Source: Albimonas donghaensis (GTDB taxonomy: Bacteria; Pseudomonadota; Alphaproteobacteria; Rhodobacterales; Rhodobacteraceae). Taken from it: a DNA stretch of 64,000 bases. Positions 1-8,873 of this stretch are shown one piece after another. The DNA is taken from NCBI RefSeq assembly GCF_900106695.1, contig NZ_FNMZ01000003.1:372001-436000 (forward strand). Reading direction: 5' to 3'. Made by a program: the position numbers and the translations under genes. Every line of letters starts with the position of its first letter. Position 1 is the stretch's first letter. The notes below the pieces were generated by a model. It was not told the origin of the DNA. It was given only the letters and a program-made list of their open reading frames with translations, and searched no databases.

Positions 1-2
1 CC

Positions 3-608
3 TTCGCCCGGTCCCGTGCGGTGCTGGATTTCACCACGCCCGCGGCGTCGGTCGCCCATGCCGGGCTCGCCGCCCAGGCGCGCTGCGTGCATGTCATCGG
101 CACCACCGGCTTCGAGGCCGGGCATCTGGCCGCCTTCGCCGCCGCCGCGCGGCACGCGACGATCGTGCGGGCCGGGAACATGAGCCTCGGCGTGAACCTG
201 CTGGCCTCGCTGACCGAGCGGGTGGCGAAGGCCCTGGGCGAGGAATTCGACATCGAGGTGGTGGAGATGCACCACAAGCACAAGGTCGACGCGCCCTCGG
301 GCACCGCGCTGATGCTGGGCGAGGCGGCGGCGCAGGGGCGGGGCGTGTCGCTGACCGACGCCATGGTCTCGGGCCGCGACGGCATCACCGGAGCGCGGGA
401 GACGGGGAGCATCGGGTTCTCGGCGATCCGCGGCGGCGACGTGGTGGGCGAGCATGACGTGATCTTCGCCGGGGCCGGCGAGCGGCTGATCCTGCGCCAT
501 GTGGCCACCGACCGGATGCTGTTCGCCCGCGGCGCGGTGCGCGCGGCGATCTGGGGGCAGGAGAAGCAGCCGGGCGAATATTCGATGGCCGACGTTCTGG
601 GGCTCTGA
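3..608 (+). CDS. dapB: 4-hydroxy-tetrahydrodipicolinate reductase, 3' part
   Basis: This enzyme reduces 4-hydroxy-tetrahydrodipicolinate with NAD(P)H in the diaminopimelate/lysine pathway, in the cytoplasm. The gene is cut by the left edge, so the N-terminal Rossmann glycine motif is missing and translation is open from base 3. What remains shows VLDFTTP, the GTTGF loop and the signature [15 protein letters not shown], which carries the catalytic His and substrate-binding Lys. The end ([11 protein letters not shown]) is the usual DapB C-terminus. About 200 of the expected 265-270 residues are present. The lysine-pathway partner dapA is in the same window at 43.3 kb but is not linked in an operon. 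Identification is firm from the signature. Confidence 0.96.
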   Translation, partial: FARSRAVLDFTTPAASVAHAGLAAQARCVHVIGTTGFEAGHLAAFAAAARHATIVRAGNMSLGVNLLASLTERVAKALGEEFDIEVVEMHHKHKVDAPSGTALMLGEAAAQGRGVSLTDAMVSGRDGITGARETGSIGFSAIRGGDVVGEHDVIFAGAGERLILRHVATDRMLFARGAVRAAIWGQEKQPGEYSMADVLGL

Positions 609-719
609 AGGGTTCGCGCGGCCCCGGGGACGGGAGCCGCGCGGGAACCCGCGCGCCGGTCGCCCCCGGGCGCCCGCGCGGCGTTGCGCCGGGGACGCAT
701 TCGGCGCCGTCTCGGGCGG

Positions 720-1394
720 TCAGCCGGGTTTCTTGAGATAGACGTAGAGCGCGCCGTCGCCGCCATGGCTTTGATGGGCGGGGTAGACGCCGACCACCGT
801 GCCCTCCAGCGGATGAGTGGCGAGCCAGTGCGGGACGGCGTGCTTCAGCACCCCGATCCGGTCCGGCATGAAGGGCGCGTCGTCCACCCGCTTGCGCCCG
901 CCCTTGCCGGTGATGATCAGCACGACCCTTGCGCCGGCTTTCCGCTCCGCCAGGATGAAGCGGATGAGGGCGCGATGCGCGCGATCCGCGGTCATCCCGT
1001 GCAGGTCCAGCCGCGCGTCCGGGCGGCGCAGCCCTCGGCGCAGCTTCTGGGCGGTGTTGCGGTCGAGCCCCGCCGCCGGATCGAAGCCGTCCACCAGCGG
1101 GCGCAGCGGCGCCGGCTGCGGCGGCGGGCGACGCGAGCCGGTGGGGCGCAGGACCCGCGGCGCGGCCGGGGCCGCCGGCGGCTCGGGTTTCGGATCGGTA
1201 TAGGGCGTCGTCGCGTCGGCGGTTCGGGGGAGGCCCCGGGCCGGTCGCACCGGCTCTCCGCTCTCGGCCGAAGGGGTGATCGCCACGCCGGAGCGCAATC
1301 CGCCCCGGGCCAGCGGCGCGGCATCCGCCACCACCCGGTCCCAGAGCGCGCGCTCCTCCGCGGTCAGGCCGCTTCGCCGGCGTCGTCCGGCCAC
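720..1394 (-). CDS. Smr/MutS2-type small domain protein
   Basis: The 224-residue protein has a charged, low-complexity N-terminal half followed by a C-terminal Smr domain (about residues 135-222). Visible Smr marks are LDLHGMTADRAHRAL, the loop VLIITGKGG and the closing YVYLKKPG. Smr domains bind nucleic acid and can have nuclease activity; the role of stand-alone alphaproteobacterial versions is unsettled. A GTG start at 1394 is used here. It is transcribed toward dapB (convergent) and sits 25 bases downstream of the Tim44-like gene, probably in the same transcript. From memory, related genomes have an MltA lytic transglycosylase gene between these two; it is absent here. Confidence 0.88.
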   Translation of the reverse strand: MAGRRRRSGLTAEERALWDRVVADAAPLARGGLRSGVAITPSAESGEPVRPARGLPRTADATTPYTDPKPEPPAAPAAPRVLRPTGSRRPPPQPAPLRPLVDGFDPAAGLDRNTAQKLRRGLRRPDARLDLHGMTADRAHRALIRFILAERKAGARVVLIITGKGGRKRVDDAPFMPDRIGVLKHAVPHWLATHPLEGTVVGVYPAHQSHGGDGALYVYLKKPG

Positions 1395-1419
1395 GCGGCC
1401 TTCCCCCTTCGTGTCCGGA

Positions 1420-2091
1420 TCAGCCGCCGGTGGCGGTCAGGATCCAGTTCGGATCGTCCGCGCCCATGCGACGGGTGAAGGTCCACAGGTCGGTCTGGCG
1501 GCGGATCTCGGTCGGATCGCCCTCGACCACCTGATGCTCGGCGTTGCGCACGACCGAGACCAGTTCGCCCACGAAGCGGACCTCGATATCGGCCTCGCGC
1601 GAGTCATCGGTGAAGATCGCCGAGAAGATCCGGGCCTCCTTCACGCCGATGAAGCGGGCCTCGACGGTCAGGCCTTCCTGCTCGCGGGCGCGGATGGCGG
1701 CGGCGAAGCTTTCGAACACCTCGTCCGACAGCAGCGGGCGCAGGGCGGGAATGTCGCCGGTCTCGAAGGCCATGAGGATGAGCTCATAGGCATGGCGGGC
1801 GCCCTCGACGAACTCGGAGGGGCGGAAGCCGGGCTCCGCGGCGGCCATGCGGCGCAGCGCGACGGCGGATTCGCCGTCGGCGTCGGCCACGCGGGCGATG
1901 TCGGCGTCCAGATCGGCGCCGCCGTCGATCACCTCGAATTCCGGACCCCGCCGGCGCGCATCGGGCGCGGGCGCGGAGGTCGGCCCGGTCGGGCGCTCAT
2001 ACCCCGTGCGGGTCCCCAGAACGCCCTTGAGGCGCCAGAGCACGAAAACCGCGATCGCGGCCAGGATGATCAGTTGCGTCATGTCGTCCAT
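1420..2091 (-). CDS. Tim44/TimA family membrane-associated protein
   Basis: The 223-residue protein starts with a hydrophobic anchor (LIILAAIAVFVLWRLKGVLG, about residues 7-26). A low-complexity linker follows, then a Tim44-like domain (about 95-220) with FVEGARHAYELILMAFETGD, PLLSDEVFESFAAAI and the closing WTFTRRMGADDPNWILTATGG. The domain is related to mitochondrial Tim44; bacterial homologues are membrane-associated and of unclear function. It heads a leftward pair with the Smr gene. The gene diverges from fxsA across 412 bases. Family assignment is good; physiological role is not known. Confidence 0.88.
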   Translation of the reverse strand: MDDMTQLIILAAIAVFVLWRLKGVLGTRTGYERPTGPTSAPAPDARRRGPEFEVIDGGADLDADIARVADADGESAVALRRMAAAEPGFRPSEFVEGARHAYELILMAFETGDIPALRPLLSDEVFESFAAAIRAREQEGLTVEARFIGVKEARIFSAIFTDDSREADIEVRFVGELVSVVRNAEHQVVEGDPTEIRRQTDLWTFTRRMGADDPNWILTATGG

Positions 2092-2503
2092 ATCGCTCGG
2101 CGTCGTCCGGGTGGGCCGCTCTCGTCGCCGGGCGGCGCGAGCGGCGTAAACGCCGCGCAGGCTGCGGGGCGGATCACGGGACTATGTAGGCGCCTGACGG
2201 CTCCGAGTCCAACGGACATGCGGCGATGAGACCGCGCCGATGTCGGTTTCCGGCGAAGCGCAGGCGTCCCGCCCGGCGTTCGCCGGCGACGTTCACGCGG
2301 AAATGACGAGCGGCGCGGGCGCGGGCGACCCCGATCCGCGCGCGGAAAGACCCCGAGTCAGGCGGGATTCGACGCTGCGGAGCGTTCCGGGCTGGGACTT
2401 GACGCCTCGGGCGCCTATATCCGGGGGATCGCGGCGAAAAGCGCCGCCGACCGGGCCGCTGGCCCGCGCCCGTGGAGACCCAGTCCGAAGGAGACGCGCC
2501 GGG
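2092..2503. other. Divergent intergenic region between the Tim44-like gene and fxsA
   Basis: This 412-base stretch separates two divergent genes and must hold both promoters. The fxsA frame stays open back to 2240, but the extension is Arg/Pro-rich and unlike the FxsA family, so I do not include it. A TTGACG hexamer at 2399-2404 is followed by TATATC at 2416-2421, but the 11-base spacing is too short for a standard sigma-70 promoter. No RNA gene or repeat was recognised. Confidence 0.4.
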
Positions 2504-3061
2504 ATGTGGCTTTTCGCCCTTTTCGTGGCCGTGCCGATCGTCGAGATCGCCCTGTTCATCCAGGTGGGAGGGGTGCTCGGCCTGTGGCCGACGCTCGCCA
2601 TCGTGATCCTGACGGCGCTGGCCGGCACCGCGTTGATGCGGGCCGAGGGGCGCGGGGCGATGGCGTCGCTGCAGCGCTCGTTGTCCGAGGGCGGCGATCC
2701 GTCCGGTCCCATCGCCCATGGCGCGATGATCCTGGTCGCGGGCGTGCTGCTGCTGACGCCGGGCTTTTTCACCGACGCGCTGGGACTGGCGCTGCTGCTG
2801 CCGCCGGTGCGCGCGGCGTTGATCCGCTTCGGCGCGGCGCGCATGGCGGCGGGTCTGCGCTCGGGCCGGGTGGTGATGACCACCTCGGGCGGCTTCGGCG
2901 CGGGCCCGGGGGCCGGTCCCGGCGGCCCCGGCGCGTATCCGGGGAATCGCCCCGGCGACATCATCGATGGCGACTACACGCCGGCGGACGAGGCGACGGA
3001 AAAGCCCGCCCAGCCCGGCGAAGCCGACCCCCGCTCGCCCTGGCGCGACGGCGGGACCTGA
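2504..3061 (+). CDS. fxsA: FxsA family membrane protein
   Basis: The 185-residue protein begins MWLFALFVAVPIVEIALFIQ, the typical FxsA start, with further hydrophobic segments (LWPTLAIVILTALAGTALM and AMILVAGVLLLTPGFFTDAL). The LTPGF.TD motif is diagnostic. FxsA in E. coli is an inner-membrane protein whose overproduction affects F-plasmid exclusion of phage T7; its normal role is unknown. The C-terminal 50 residues are Gly/Pro-rich and probably disordered. The ATG at 2504 is chosen because GAAGGAG lies at 2487-2493 and the protein then begins at the family's conserved N-terminus. secB follows 130 bases downstream on the same strand. Confidence 0.92.
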   Translation: MWLFALFVAVPIVEIALFIQVGGVLGLWPTLAIVILTALAGTALMRAEGRGAMASLQRSLSEGGDPSGPIAHGAMILVAGVLLLTPGFFTDALGLALLLPPVRAALIRFGAARMAAGLRSGRVVMTTSGGFGAGPGAGPGGPGAYPGNRPGDIIDGDYTPADEATEKPAQPGEADPRSPWRDGGT

Positions 3062-3191
3062 GGCGAGACCGCCGAGGATCGCCCGCTTTCCGCGCCGCGC
3101 GATTGCGAGCCGCGCCCCGAGACGCTAGACCTGCGCCCGACTTCCGCCGATTTCCGCCCCCCGGGGCGACCGCCAATGCGAGGCCGTTGAC

Positions 3192-3659
3192 ATGTCCGAT
3201 GCCGCCCAGGCGCAGCCGCAGCCGCAGATTTCCATCATTTCCCAGTACGTCCGCGATCTGTCCTTCGAGAACGTGGCCGCCCAGTCCCAGGTCGCGAGCC
3301 AGGACAAGCCGGACATCAAGGTCTCGGTGAACCTCGACGCTCAGCCGCGGGGCGAGGACCGCTACGAGGTCCGCCTGAAGCTGTCCGCCACCTCGACCGC
3401 CGGCGAAGCGACGATGTTCGTCGCCGAGCTGGACTATGCGGGCGTGTTCACGGTGAAGAACGTCCCGCAGGAGCATCTGCACCCGCTGCTGCTGATCGAA
3501 TGCCCGCGCCAGCTCTTCCCCTTCGCGCGGCGCATCATCTCCGACGTGACCCGCGACGGCGGCTACCCGCCGCTGATGCTGGACATGGTGGATTTCGTGG
3601 CGATCTACCGCCAGGAGCTGGCCCGCCGTCAGGCCGAGCAGCCCGCCGGCACCGCCTGA
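3192..3659 (+). CDS. secB: SecB protein-export chaperone
   Basis: SecB binds unfolded precursor proteins in the cytoplasm as a tetramer and hands them to SecA. The 155-residue product matches the family in length. It shows the motifs ISQYVRDLSFENV near the start, MFVAELDYAGVF in the middle and the strongly conserved ECPRQLFPFARRIISDVTRDGGYPPL followed by LMLDMVDFVAIY. The last 15 residues are variable, as usual. It ends in a strong intrinsic terminator (3692-3728), so it is probably transcribed alone or with fxsA. In the related genomes I know, dnaQ lies close by; here an MHYT-GGDEF-EAL gene lies between. Confidence 0.97.
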   Translation: MSDAAQAQPQPQISIISQYVRDLSFENVAAQSQVASQDKPDIKVSVNLDAQPRGEDRYEVRLKLSATSTAGEATMFVAELDYAGVFTVKNVPQEHLHPLLLIECPRQLFPFARRIISDVTRDGGYPPLMLDMVDFVAIYRQELARRQAEQPAGTA

Positions 3660-3691
3660 TCGCCGCCGCCCGCAGGGGCGGGATAATCAAC

Positions 3692-3728
3692 GGCCCGCGC
3701 CCTGTTTCTCCGGGGCGCGGGCCGTTTT
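3692..3728 (+). terminator. Intrinsic terminator of secB
   Basis: An 11-bp perfect GC-rich stem (GGCCCGCGCCC at 3692-3702 pairing with GGGCGCGGGCC at 3713-3723) encloses a 10-base loop and is followed by GTTTTCGTT. This is a classical rho-independent terminator 32 bases after the secB stop. Confidence 0.9.
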
Positions 3729-3813
3729 CGTTCCGGCCGCCGTTCGCGCAAGGTTTCGCGCGACACGGTTCGGAAACCGAATCATGCGAAGTCTCTTTCG
3801 GGTAGGAGACCGC

Positions 3814-3837
3814 ATGATCGGGGTGCGACTTGATTGA
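3814..3837 (+). CDS. Possible seven-residue leader peptide before the MHYT-GGDEF-EAL gene
   Basis: An ATG at 3814 sits five bases after a good ribosome-binding site (AGGAG, 3804-3808) and encodes MIGVRLD before a TGA at 3835-3837. The stop overlaps the beginning of the following large gene, whose best start is TTG at 3830. The arrangement would allow the large gene to be translated by coupling to the short one. It may instead be chance; no experimental support is available from sequence alone. Confidence 0.35.
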   Translation: MIGVRLD

Positions 3838-5938
3838 GGTGATCACATGCCTCCGGGACGGGCATGACGCGACGCTGGTCGCCGCGGCGGCGCTGATCTG
3901 CGCGCTCGGCGCGCTGGTTTCGACGCGCATGTTCAACAAGGTGCCGGGCGGTGAGGTTGCCGGTCGCAAGGCGTGGCACGTCCTCCAGGCAGGGCTGACC
4001 GGCGGCGCCACGATCTGGACCACGCATTTCGTCGCCATGATCGGTTTCGATCCCGGCGTGCCGGTGGCCTATCACCCGCTGCTCACCATGCTGTCGCTCG
4101 TCCTCGCCATCGCCGGGGTGGCCGGCGGGCTCTGGATGATCGCCCGCTCCCGCGGAACCCTGTTGGCGGAAGCCGGGGGCGCGGTCATCGGGCTCGCGGT
4201 GCTGGGGGCCCATTACATCGGCATGGCGGGGCTGCGGCTGTCGGCGGACCTGGTCTGGCATCCCGGAATGGTCATCGCCTCGGTCGTCCTGGCGCTGGGT
4301 TTCGGGGCGCTGACCGCCAATCGCATCGCCCGGCCGCGGACCCGGTTCTGCTGGTACGGCGGGGTGGTCGCCTTCTCGCTGGCCATCGCTTCGGGTCATT
4401 TCACGGCCATGGGCGCGCTGACCGTCGCGCCCCATACGGTCGAGGTTCCGCTAGACGGGCTCGTGCCGGACCGGACCCTGGCCATGCTCGTGCTGCTGGT
4501 GATGGGCCTGTTCCTGCTATTCGGCTTCAGCAGTTTCCTGATCGGCGAAGATGCGCGACGCGACGCCGCCGAACGCCTGCGGCGCCAATCCCTGCACGAT
4601 CCGCTCACCGACCTGCCCAACCGCACCATGCTGCGCAACCGGCTGTCGCAGCTGCTCGATTCCGCCGGCTGCGGCGAGGTGATCGTCGCCGTGGGGATAG
4701 ACCTGGACCGCTTCAAGCCCATCAACGACGTGCACGGTCATGCCGGGGGCGACGCCCTGCTGCTCGCGCTGTCCGATCGGATGACCGGCCTGCTCGGTCC
4801 GCAGGAAATGGTGTGCCGGAACGGCGGAGACGAGTTCATCGCGCTCAAGGCCGATGCCAAGGGACCAGAGGACGCGATCGCCTTCGCGCGACGCCTGCAC
4901 GACGCGCTCACCCGCCCGGTGGACTGGCAGGGTTTCCGGCTGTCGGTGGGCGCGAGCCTCGGCGTGGCGCTCGCGCCCCAGCATGGGGGGGAGGTCGAGA
5001 CGCTGCTGGGGCGCGTCGATCTCGCCATGTATCGCGCCAAGGCGTCGTCCGAGCAGGTGGTGATCTACGACCCCGCCATGGACGAAGTCAGCCGCGCCCG
5101 CAGCCTGATGGCGGTGGAGCTGCGCGCAGCGCTCGAACTCGGCCAGCTCGAAGTGCATTTCCAGGCCCAGAGCGACATCCCCACCCGCGATCTCGTGGGG
5201 TTCGAAGCCCTCGCCCGCTGGCGTCACCCGGAGCGCGGCATGATCCCGCCGTCCGACTTCATCCCGATCGCCGAAGCCACCGGCCTGATCCGGGAGCTTG
5301 GGGTCTGGGTGCTCAACGCCGCCTGCCGCGAGGCCGTCTCCTGGGCGGAGCCGCTGCGCGTCGCGGTCAACGTGGCGCCCCAGCAGCTGGCCCAGCCCGA
5401 TTTCGCGGAAACCGTGCTCGACGCGCTGCTGGTCACGGGGCTGGAGCCCTCGCGCCTGGAGCTGGAGGTGACCGAGGCCAGCCTGATCTCCGACAAGCGA
5501 CGGGCGGAGGAAGTGATGGCCTCGGTCAAGGCCGCCGGCGTGCGCATCGCGATGGACGATTACGGGACGGGCTACGCGTCGCTCTCGACCCTGCAGACCT
5601 TTCCCTTCGACAAGATCAAGATCGACCAGAGCTTCATCAAGCCGCTGGGCCGGGACCGTCAGGCGGCCGCCATCGTGCGCTCCACCCTGATCCTGGGGGA
5701 GGCTCTGGGGATCCCCGTGCTGGCCGAGGGGGTGGAGACGGAGACGCAGCTCGCCTTCCTCGACCGCGCGCGGTGCCGGGAGGCGCAGGGCTACCTGTTC
5801 GGAAAACCCTGCGGCGCCGCCGAAACCGCCGAACGGGTCAGGGAGCAATGGGCCCGCAAGCGCGCCGAGTTCGCGCGGGGCATGTCCGACGCCGCCGCGC
5901 CCGGCGCCGCCGCGGCCGCAGCCGCGGCGGGAAGATGA
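3830..5938 (+). CDS. MHYT-GGDEF-EAL cyclic-di-GMP signalling protein
   Basis: The 702-residue protein has an N-terminal seven-helix MHYT sensor (about 1-235) with three motif copies: THFVAM near residue 64, AHYIGM near 127 and GHFTAM near 188. MHYT domains are thought to bind copper and sense gases. A GGDEF domain follows, with intact GGDEF near residue 331, and then an EAL domain (FEALARW near 458, EVTEA, DDYGTGYASL). The residues four to eight before GGDEF are not RxxD, so the product-inhibition I-site looks absent. Key EAL acids appear kept, so both synthesis and hydrolysis of cyclic-di-GMP are possible. The TTG start is supported by the family-like N-terminus. The C-terminus ends in an alanine tract. 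Confidence 0.93.
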   Translation: MIEVITCLRDGHDATLVAAAALICALGALVSTRMFNKVPGGEVAGRKAWHVLQAGLTGGATIWTTHFVAMIGFDPGVPVAYHPLLTMLSLVLAIAGVAGGLWMIARSRGTLLAEAGGAVIGLAVLGAHYIGMAGLRLSADLVWHPGMVIASVVLALGFGALTANRIARPRTRFCWYGGVVAFSLAIASGHFTAMGALTVAPHTVEVPLDGLVPDRTLAMLVLLVMGLFLLFGFSSFLIGEDARRDAAERLRRQSLHDPLTDLPNRTMLRNRLSQLLDSAGCGEVIVAVGIDLDRFKPINDVHGHAGGDALLLALSDRMTGLLGPQEMVCRNGGDEFIALKADAKGPEDAIAFARRLHDALTRPVDWQGFRLSVGASLGVALAPQHGGEVETLLGRVDLAMYRAKASSEQVVIYDPAMDEVSRARSLMAVELRAALELGQLEVHFQAQSDIPTRDLVGFEALARWRHPERGMIPPSDFIPIAEATGLIRELGVWVLNAACREAVSWAEPLRVAVNVAPQQLAQPDFAETVLDALLVTGLEPSRLELEVTEASLISDKRRAEEVMASVKAAGVRIAMDDYGTGYASLSTLQTFPFDKIKIDQSFIKPLGRDRQAAAIVRSTLILGEALGIPVLAEGVETETQLAFLDRARCREAQGYLFGKPCGAAETAERVREQWARKRAEFARGMSDAAAPGAAAAAAAAGR

Positions 5939-6048
5939 CGCGACGGACGGGTGTCGGACCGGCAGGGCGACGTCAGAAACAGGGGGCCGGGGTCATGACT
6001 TTCGGGGAGCGGGGATCCCGCGGCGCGCCCGTTCGTTCGCCCTGAGCT

Positions 6049-6756
6049 TCAGTCGGCGGACCCGTATTTCGACCAGATCGCGCCGTCGCCCAGCTCGGCC
6101 ACGAAGGCGGCATGGGCCTCCGCCTCCGCCTCGGTCAGGCGTGCGCCAAGCGCGCGCGGGCGCGGCGGCGGGGTCCAGTCGGAGAGACGGCCGGCAGTGC
6201 GCTTCTCCTGCTCGGCGTTCCCCGCGCCGAGGCCGAAATCCGGCTGCCGGCCGCCGATCAGCTCCAGATACACCTCGGCCAGAAGCTCCGAGTCGAGCAA
6301 CGCGCCGTGGTAGTCCCGCCCGGAATTGTCGACCCCGAAGCGTCGGCACAATGCGTCCAGCGTGTTGGGCGACCCCGGATACCGCTTGCGCGCGATGGCC
6401 AGCGTGTCGATGGCCATGTCCGCGGGCAGCCGCGGCCGCCCGCACCATTCCAGTTCCGCGTTCAGGAACCGCATGTCGAATTCGGCGTTGTGGATCACCA
6501 GCTTGGCGTCGCCGACGAACTCCACGAAATCACCCGCGATGGCCGCGAAAACCGGCTTGTCGCGCAGGAAGTCGTTGCCCAGACCGTGCACGCGGAAGGC
6601 GTCCTCGGGCATGTCCCGTTCGGGGTTGATATACTGGTGATAGACCCGCCCGGTGGCGACGTGGTTGAGCAGCTCCACCCCGCCGATCTCGACGATCCGA
6701 TGACCCTCCTTCGGCTCGAAGCCGGTGGTCTCGGTGTCCATCACGATCTCGCGCAT
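6049..6756 (-). CDS. dnaQ: DNA polymerase III epsilon subunit
   Basis: Epsilon is the 3'-5' proofreading exonuclease of the replicative polymerase. The 235-residue protein shows Exo I ([10 protein letters not shown], with the metal-binding Asp and Glu), Exo II ([11 protein letters not shown]) and Exo III ([16 protein letters not shown], with catalytic His and Asp), so all catalytic residues are present. The C-terminal 50 residues would bind the alpha subunit. The ATG at 6756 overlaps the coaE stop by one base (TGATG), so the two are translationally coupled. It is the last gene of the leftward run ppsR-maf-aroE-coaE-dnaQ. Confidence 0.97.
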   Translation of the reverse strand: MREIVMDTETTGFEPKEGHRIVEIGGVELLNHVATGRVYHQYINPERDMPEDAFRVHGLGNDFLRDKPVFAAIAGDFVEFVGDAKLVIHNAEFDMRFLNAELEWCGRPRLPADMAIDTLAIARKRYPGSPNTLDALCRRFGVDNSGRDYHGALLDSELLAEVYLELIGGRQPDFGLGAGNAEQEKRTAGRLSDWTPPPRPRALGARLTEAEAEAHAAFVAELGDGAIWSKYGSAD

Positions 6757-7361
6757 CAGGCGGTCCCGCGCAGTTCGGCGATGATGGCCTGCACCTGCGC
6801 CCTCGCCGCCTCGATCCCCTGGGAGGTGTCGACGACATGGTCGGCGCGCGCCCGTTTCTCGGCATCCGGGGTCTGCTTGGCGAGGATGGTGCGGAAGGTC
6901 CCCTCGGTCATGCCCGGACGGGCCATCACGCGTTCCCGCTGCACCTCGGCGGGGGCGGAGACGACGACGACCGCGTCATAGCGGGTCTCTCCGCCGGTTT
7001 CGTACAACAGCGGCACGTCGCAGACGGCCATGTCGCAGCCCCTGGCTTTGGCGTCGGCGATGAAGGCTTCGCGGTCCTCCCCGACCAGGGGATGCGCGAT
7101 CTTCTCCAGCGCCGGGATCACCGAGGGATCGGACGTCGCCGCGGCGCGCAGGGCGGCGCGATCCACCGCGCGGGCCACGCCCTCGCCGGTCACGCAATCG
7201 GGGAGCAGAGCCGCGATTTTCTCCACCGCCGCGCCGCCGGGACCGTAAAGCCGCGCCACCGCCGCGTCCGCGTCCCAGACCGGGACGCCGGCCTCGGAGA
7301 ACATGGCCGACGTGGTGCTTTTGCCCATGCCGATGGAGCCGGTGAGGCCGATGAGAATCAT
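6756..7361 (-). CDS. coaE: Dephospho-CoA kinase
   Basis: CoaE phosphorylates the 3'-hydroxyl of dephospho-CoA with ATP, the last step of coenzyme A synthesis. The 201-residue protein opens with the Walker A motif [12 protein letters not shown] (residues 5-16). It contains [16 protein letters not shown], where the Asp-Ala-Asp is typical, and [11 protein letters not shown] with the substrate-contacting DVPLLFE-like motif. Length matches the family. It lies ten bases after aroE and overlaps dnaQ by one base, part of the conserved operon to the left of the origin. Confidence 0.97.
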   Translation of the reverse strand: MILIGLTGSIGMGKSTTSAMFSEAGVPVWDADAAVARLYGPGGAAVEKIAALLPDCVTGEGVARAVDRAALRAAATSDPSVIPALEKIAHPLVGEDREAFIADAKARGCDMAVCDVPLLYETGGETRYDAVVVVSAPAEVQRERVMARPGMTEGTFRTILAKQTPDAEKRARADHVVDTSQGIEAARAQVQAIIAELRGTA

Positions 7362-7371
7362 GTCGTCCCTC

Positions 7372-8211
7372 TCAATCCGCCAGCATGGCGGCGCGCAGGT
7401 CTTCGTCGACCTCGGGCGCCACGCCGTACCAAGCCTCGAAACCGGGCCGGCCCTGATGCAGAAGCATCCCCAGCCCGTCGACCCAGCGCATGCGCCGGGA
7501 CTGGGCCTCTTCCAGCAGGGGAGTGATCAGCGGCGCGTAGACGATGTCGTTGACCAGGGCCGTGCGCGGCGCGCGCTTCAGCGAAAACGGCAGCGCCTGC
7601 TGGCCGGTCATGCCCAGCGCGGTGGTGTTGACGATGGTGGCGACGCCGTCCATCGCGTCCTCCACATGCAGCCAGTCGACCGTGCGGACCTTGGCGCCGA
7701 ACTGGTCGGCCAGGAAGTCGGCGCGGGACCGGGTGCGATTGGCCAGCCGGATCTCCGGCGCTCCGTCCGACAGAAGCGCGGAGATCACCGCGCGGGCCGC
7801 CCCGCCGGCGCCCAGCACCAGCGCCGGCCCGTCCGAACCCTTCCACCCCGGCGCCCCGGCGCGGAGGTTCTCCAGAAATCCGTAACCGTCGGTGTTATCC
7901 GCGTAGATCGAGCCGTCTTCGCGGAAGGTGATGGTGTTGGCCGCCCCGATCAGCGCCGCGCGGTCGGAGACCTTGGTGGCGAAGCGCAGCACCGTCTCCT
8001 TGTGCGGAATCGTGACGTTCACCCCGCGGAATCCCAGCAGCGGCAGGGACTGGAAGGCGGATTCGAAGTCCCGCGGCTCGATGCCCAGCGAGATGTAGTC
8101 GCCCTCGATCCCGTGACGCGCCAGCCAGTGGCGATGCAGCCGGGGCGAGCGCGTATGCGCGATGGGCCAGCCCAGCACGCCGGCGAGCGGCAGACGGTTG
8201 CGGCTCGTCAT
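7372..8211 (-). CDS. aroE: Shikimate dehydrogenase
   Basis: AroE reduces 3-dehydroshikimate to shikimate with NADPH, in aromatic amino-acid synthesis. The 279-residue protein shows the substrate site [21 protein letters not shown] with the catalytic Lys, NTDGYGF with the catalytic Asp, and the nucleotide-binding GAGGAARAV. The C-terminal GLGMLLHQG is also typical. It overlaps the maf stop by four bases (ATGA) and is followed closely by coaE, which indicates a co-translated operon. Confidence 0.97.
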   Translation of the reverse strand: MTSRNRLPLAGVLGWPIAHTRSPRLHRHWLARHGIEGDYISLGIEPRDFESAFQSLPLLGFRGVNVTIPHKETVLRFATKVSDRAALIGAANTITFREDGSIYADNTDGYGFLENLRAGAPGWKGSDGPALVLGAGGAARAVISALLSDGAPEIRLANRTRSRADFLADQFGAKVRTVDWLHVEDAMDGVATIVNTTALGMTGQQALPFSLKRAPRTALVNDIVYAPLITPLLEEAQSRRMRWVDGLGMLLHQGRPGFEAWYGVAPEVDEDLRAAMLAD

Positions 8212-8873
8212 TCTTCCAATCGTCCTCTTGCGCGCAGAAAGCCGAGAAGCTCCAGCAGGGGCAGTCCCAGTACGGTGAAGTGGTCGCCGTCGACGCGTGA
8301 GAAAAGCTGCGCGCCGAGCCCTTCCAGGTGATAGCCGCCGACGGTTCCGGTCACGGTATCGCCCAGCCGCGCAAGATAGTCATCCAGAAATCGTTCCGAC
8401 AGGGGCCGCATGGTAAGGCGCGCGGATCCGACATGCCGCCAGACCGGGCGGGCGTCGAGCGAGATCACCGCCGCCGACAGCAACTGGTGCGCCTTGCCGG
8501 AAAGAGCGCGGAGATGGGCGCGCGCCTCCTCCACGTCGCGGGGCTTGTCGAAAACCCGGCCCTCGCAGCTCAGCACCTGGTCGCAGCCCAGCACCAGTTT
8601 CCCGGGCAGGCGGGCGGAGACGCGGTTGGCCTTCAGCTCGGCGAGCGTGTCGGCGATGTCGCGCGGCGGCGCGGATTCGGCGCGCATCGCGTCCTTCACG
8701 GCCTCCTCGTCGACACGGGCGGGCATGACCTCGATCTCCACCCCCGCCGCGCGCAGCAGGGCGGCGCGGGCCGGTGAGGCGGAGGCCAGCACCAGCGGCC
8801 CGCCATCGTCAGGGGCGGGCGCTTCGGCCGGCGCGAATCCGGGCGCGTCGAAGCGCGGGGGCAGGTCGGTCAC
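8208..8873 (-). CDS. maf: Maf-like nucleoside triphosphate pyrophosphatase
   Basis: Maf proteins hydrolyse non-canonical or methylated nucleoside triphosphates to the monophosphate, thought to sanitise nucleotide pools. The 221-residue protein carries [19 protein letters not shown] and [16 protein letters not shown], with the Lys and Asp residues used for substrate and metal. The first 25 residues are a variable extension; an internal start would give the usual 195-200 residues, but the four-base overlap with the ppsR stop supports the start given. It belongs to the leftward operon ppsR-maf-aroE-coaE-dnaQ. Confidence 0.94.
   Translation of the reverse strand: MTDLPPRFDAPGFAPAEAPAPDDGGPLVLASASPARAALLRAAGVEIEVMPARVDEEAVKDAMRAESAPPRDIADTLAELKANRVSARLPGKLVLGCDQVLSCEGRVFDKPRDVEEARAHLRALSGKAHQLLSAAVISLDARPVWRHVGSARLTMRPLSERFLDDYLARLGDTVTGTVGGYHLEGLGAQLFSRVDGDHFTVLGLPLLELLGFLRARGRLEE

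Noticed and set aside
638-655. Hairpin CGCGCGGG/CCCGCGCG after dapB as terminator
   Set aside because: The loop is only two to four bases and no T-tract follows; similar GC words recur by chance.
2174-2719. A 181-codon minus-strand frame over the fxsA promoter
   Set aside because: It overlaps fxsA antisense and is of low complexity; the FxsA protein on the plus strand is convincing.
3973-6045. A 690-codon plus-strand frame overlapping the GGDEF-EAL gene
   Set aside because: It is an Arg/Ala/Pro-rich shifted frame of the real gene without any recognisable motif.
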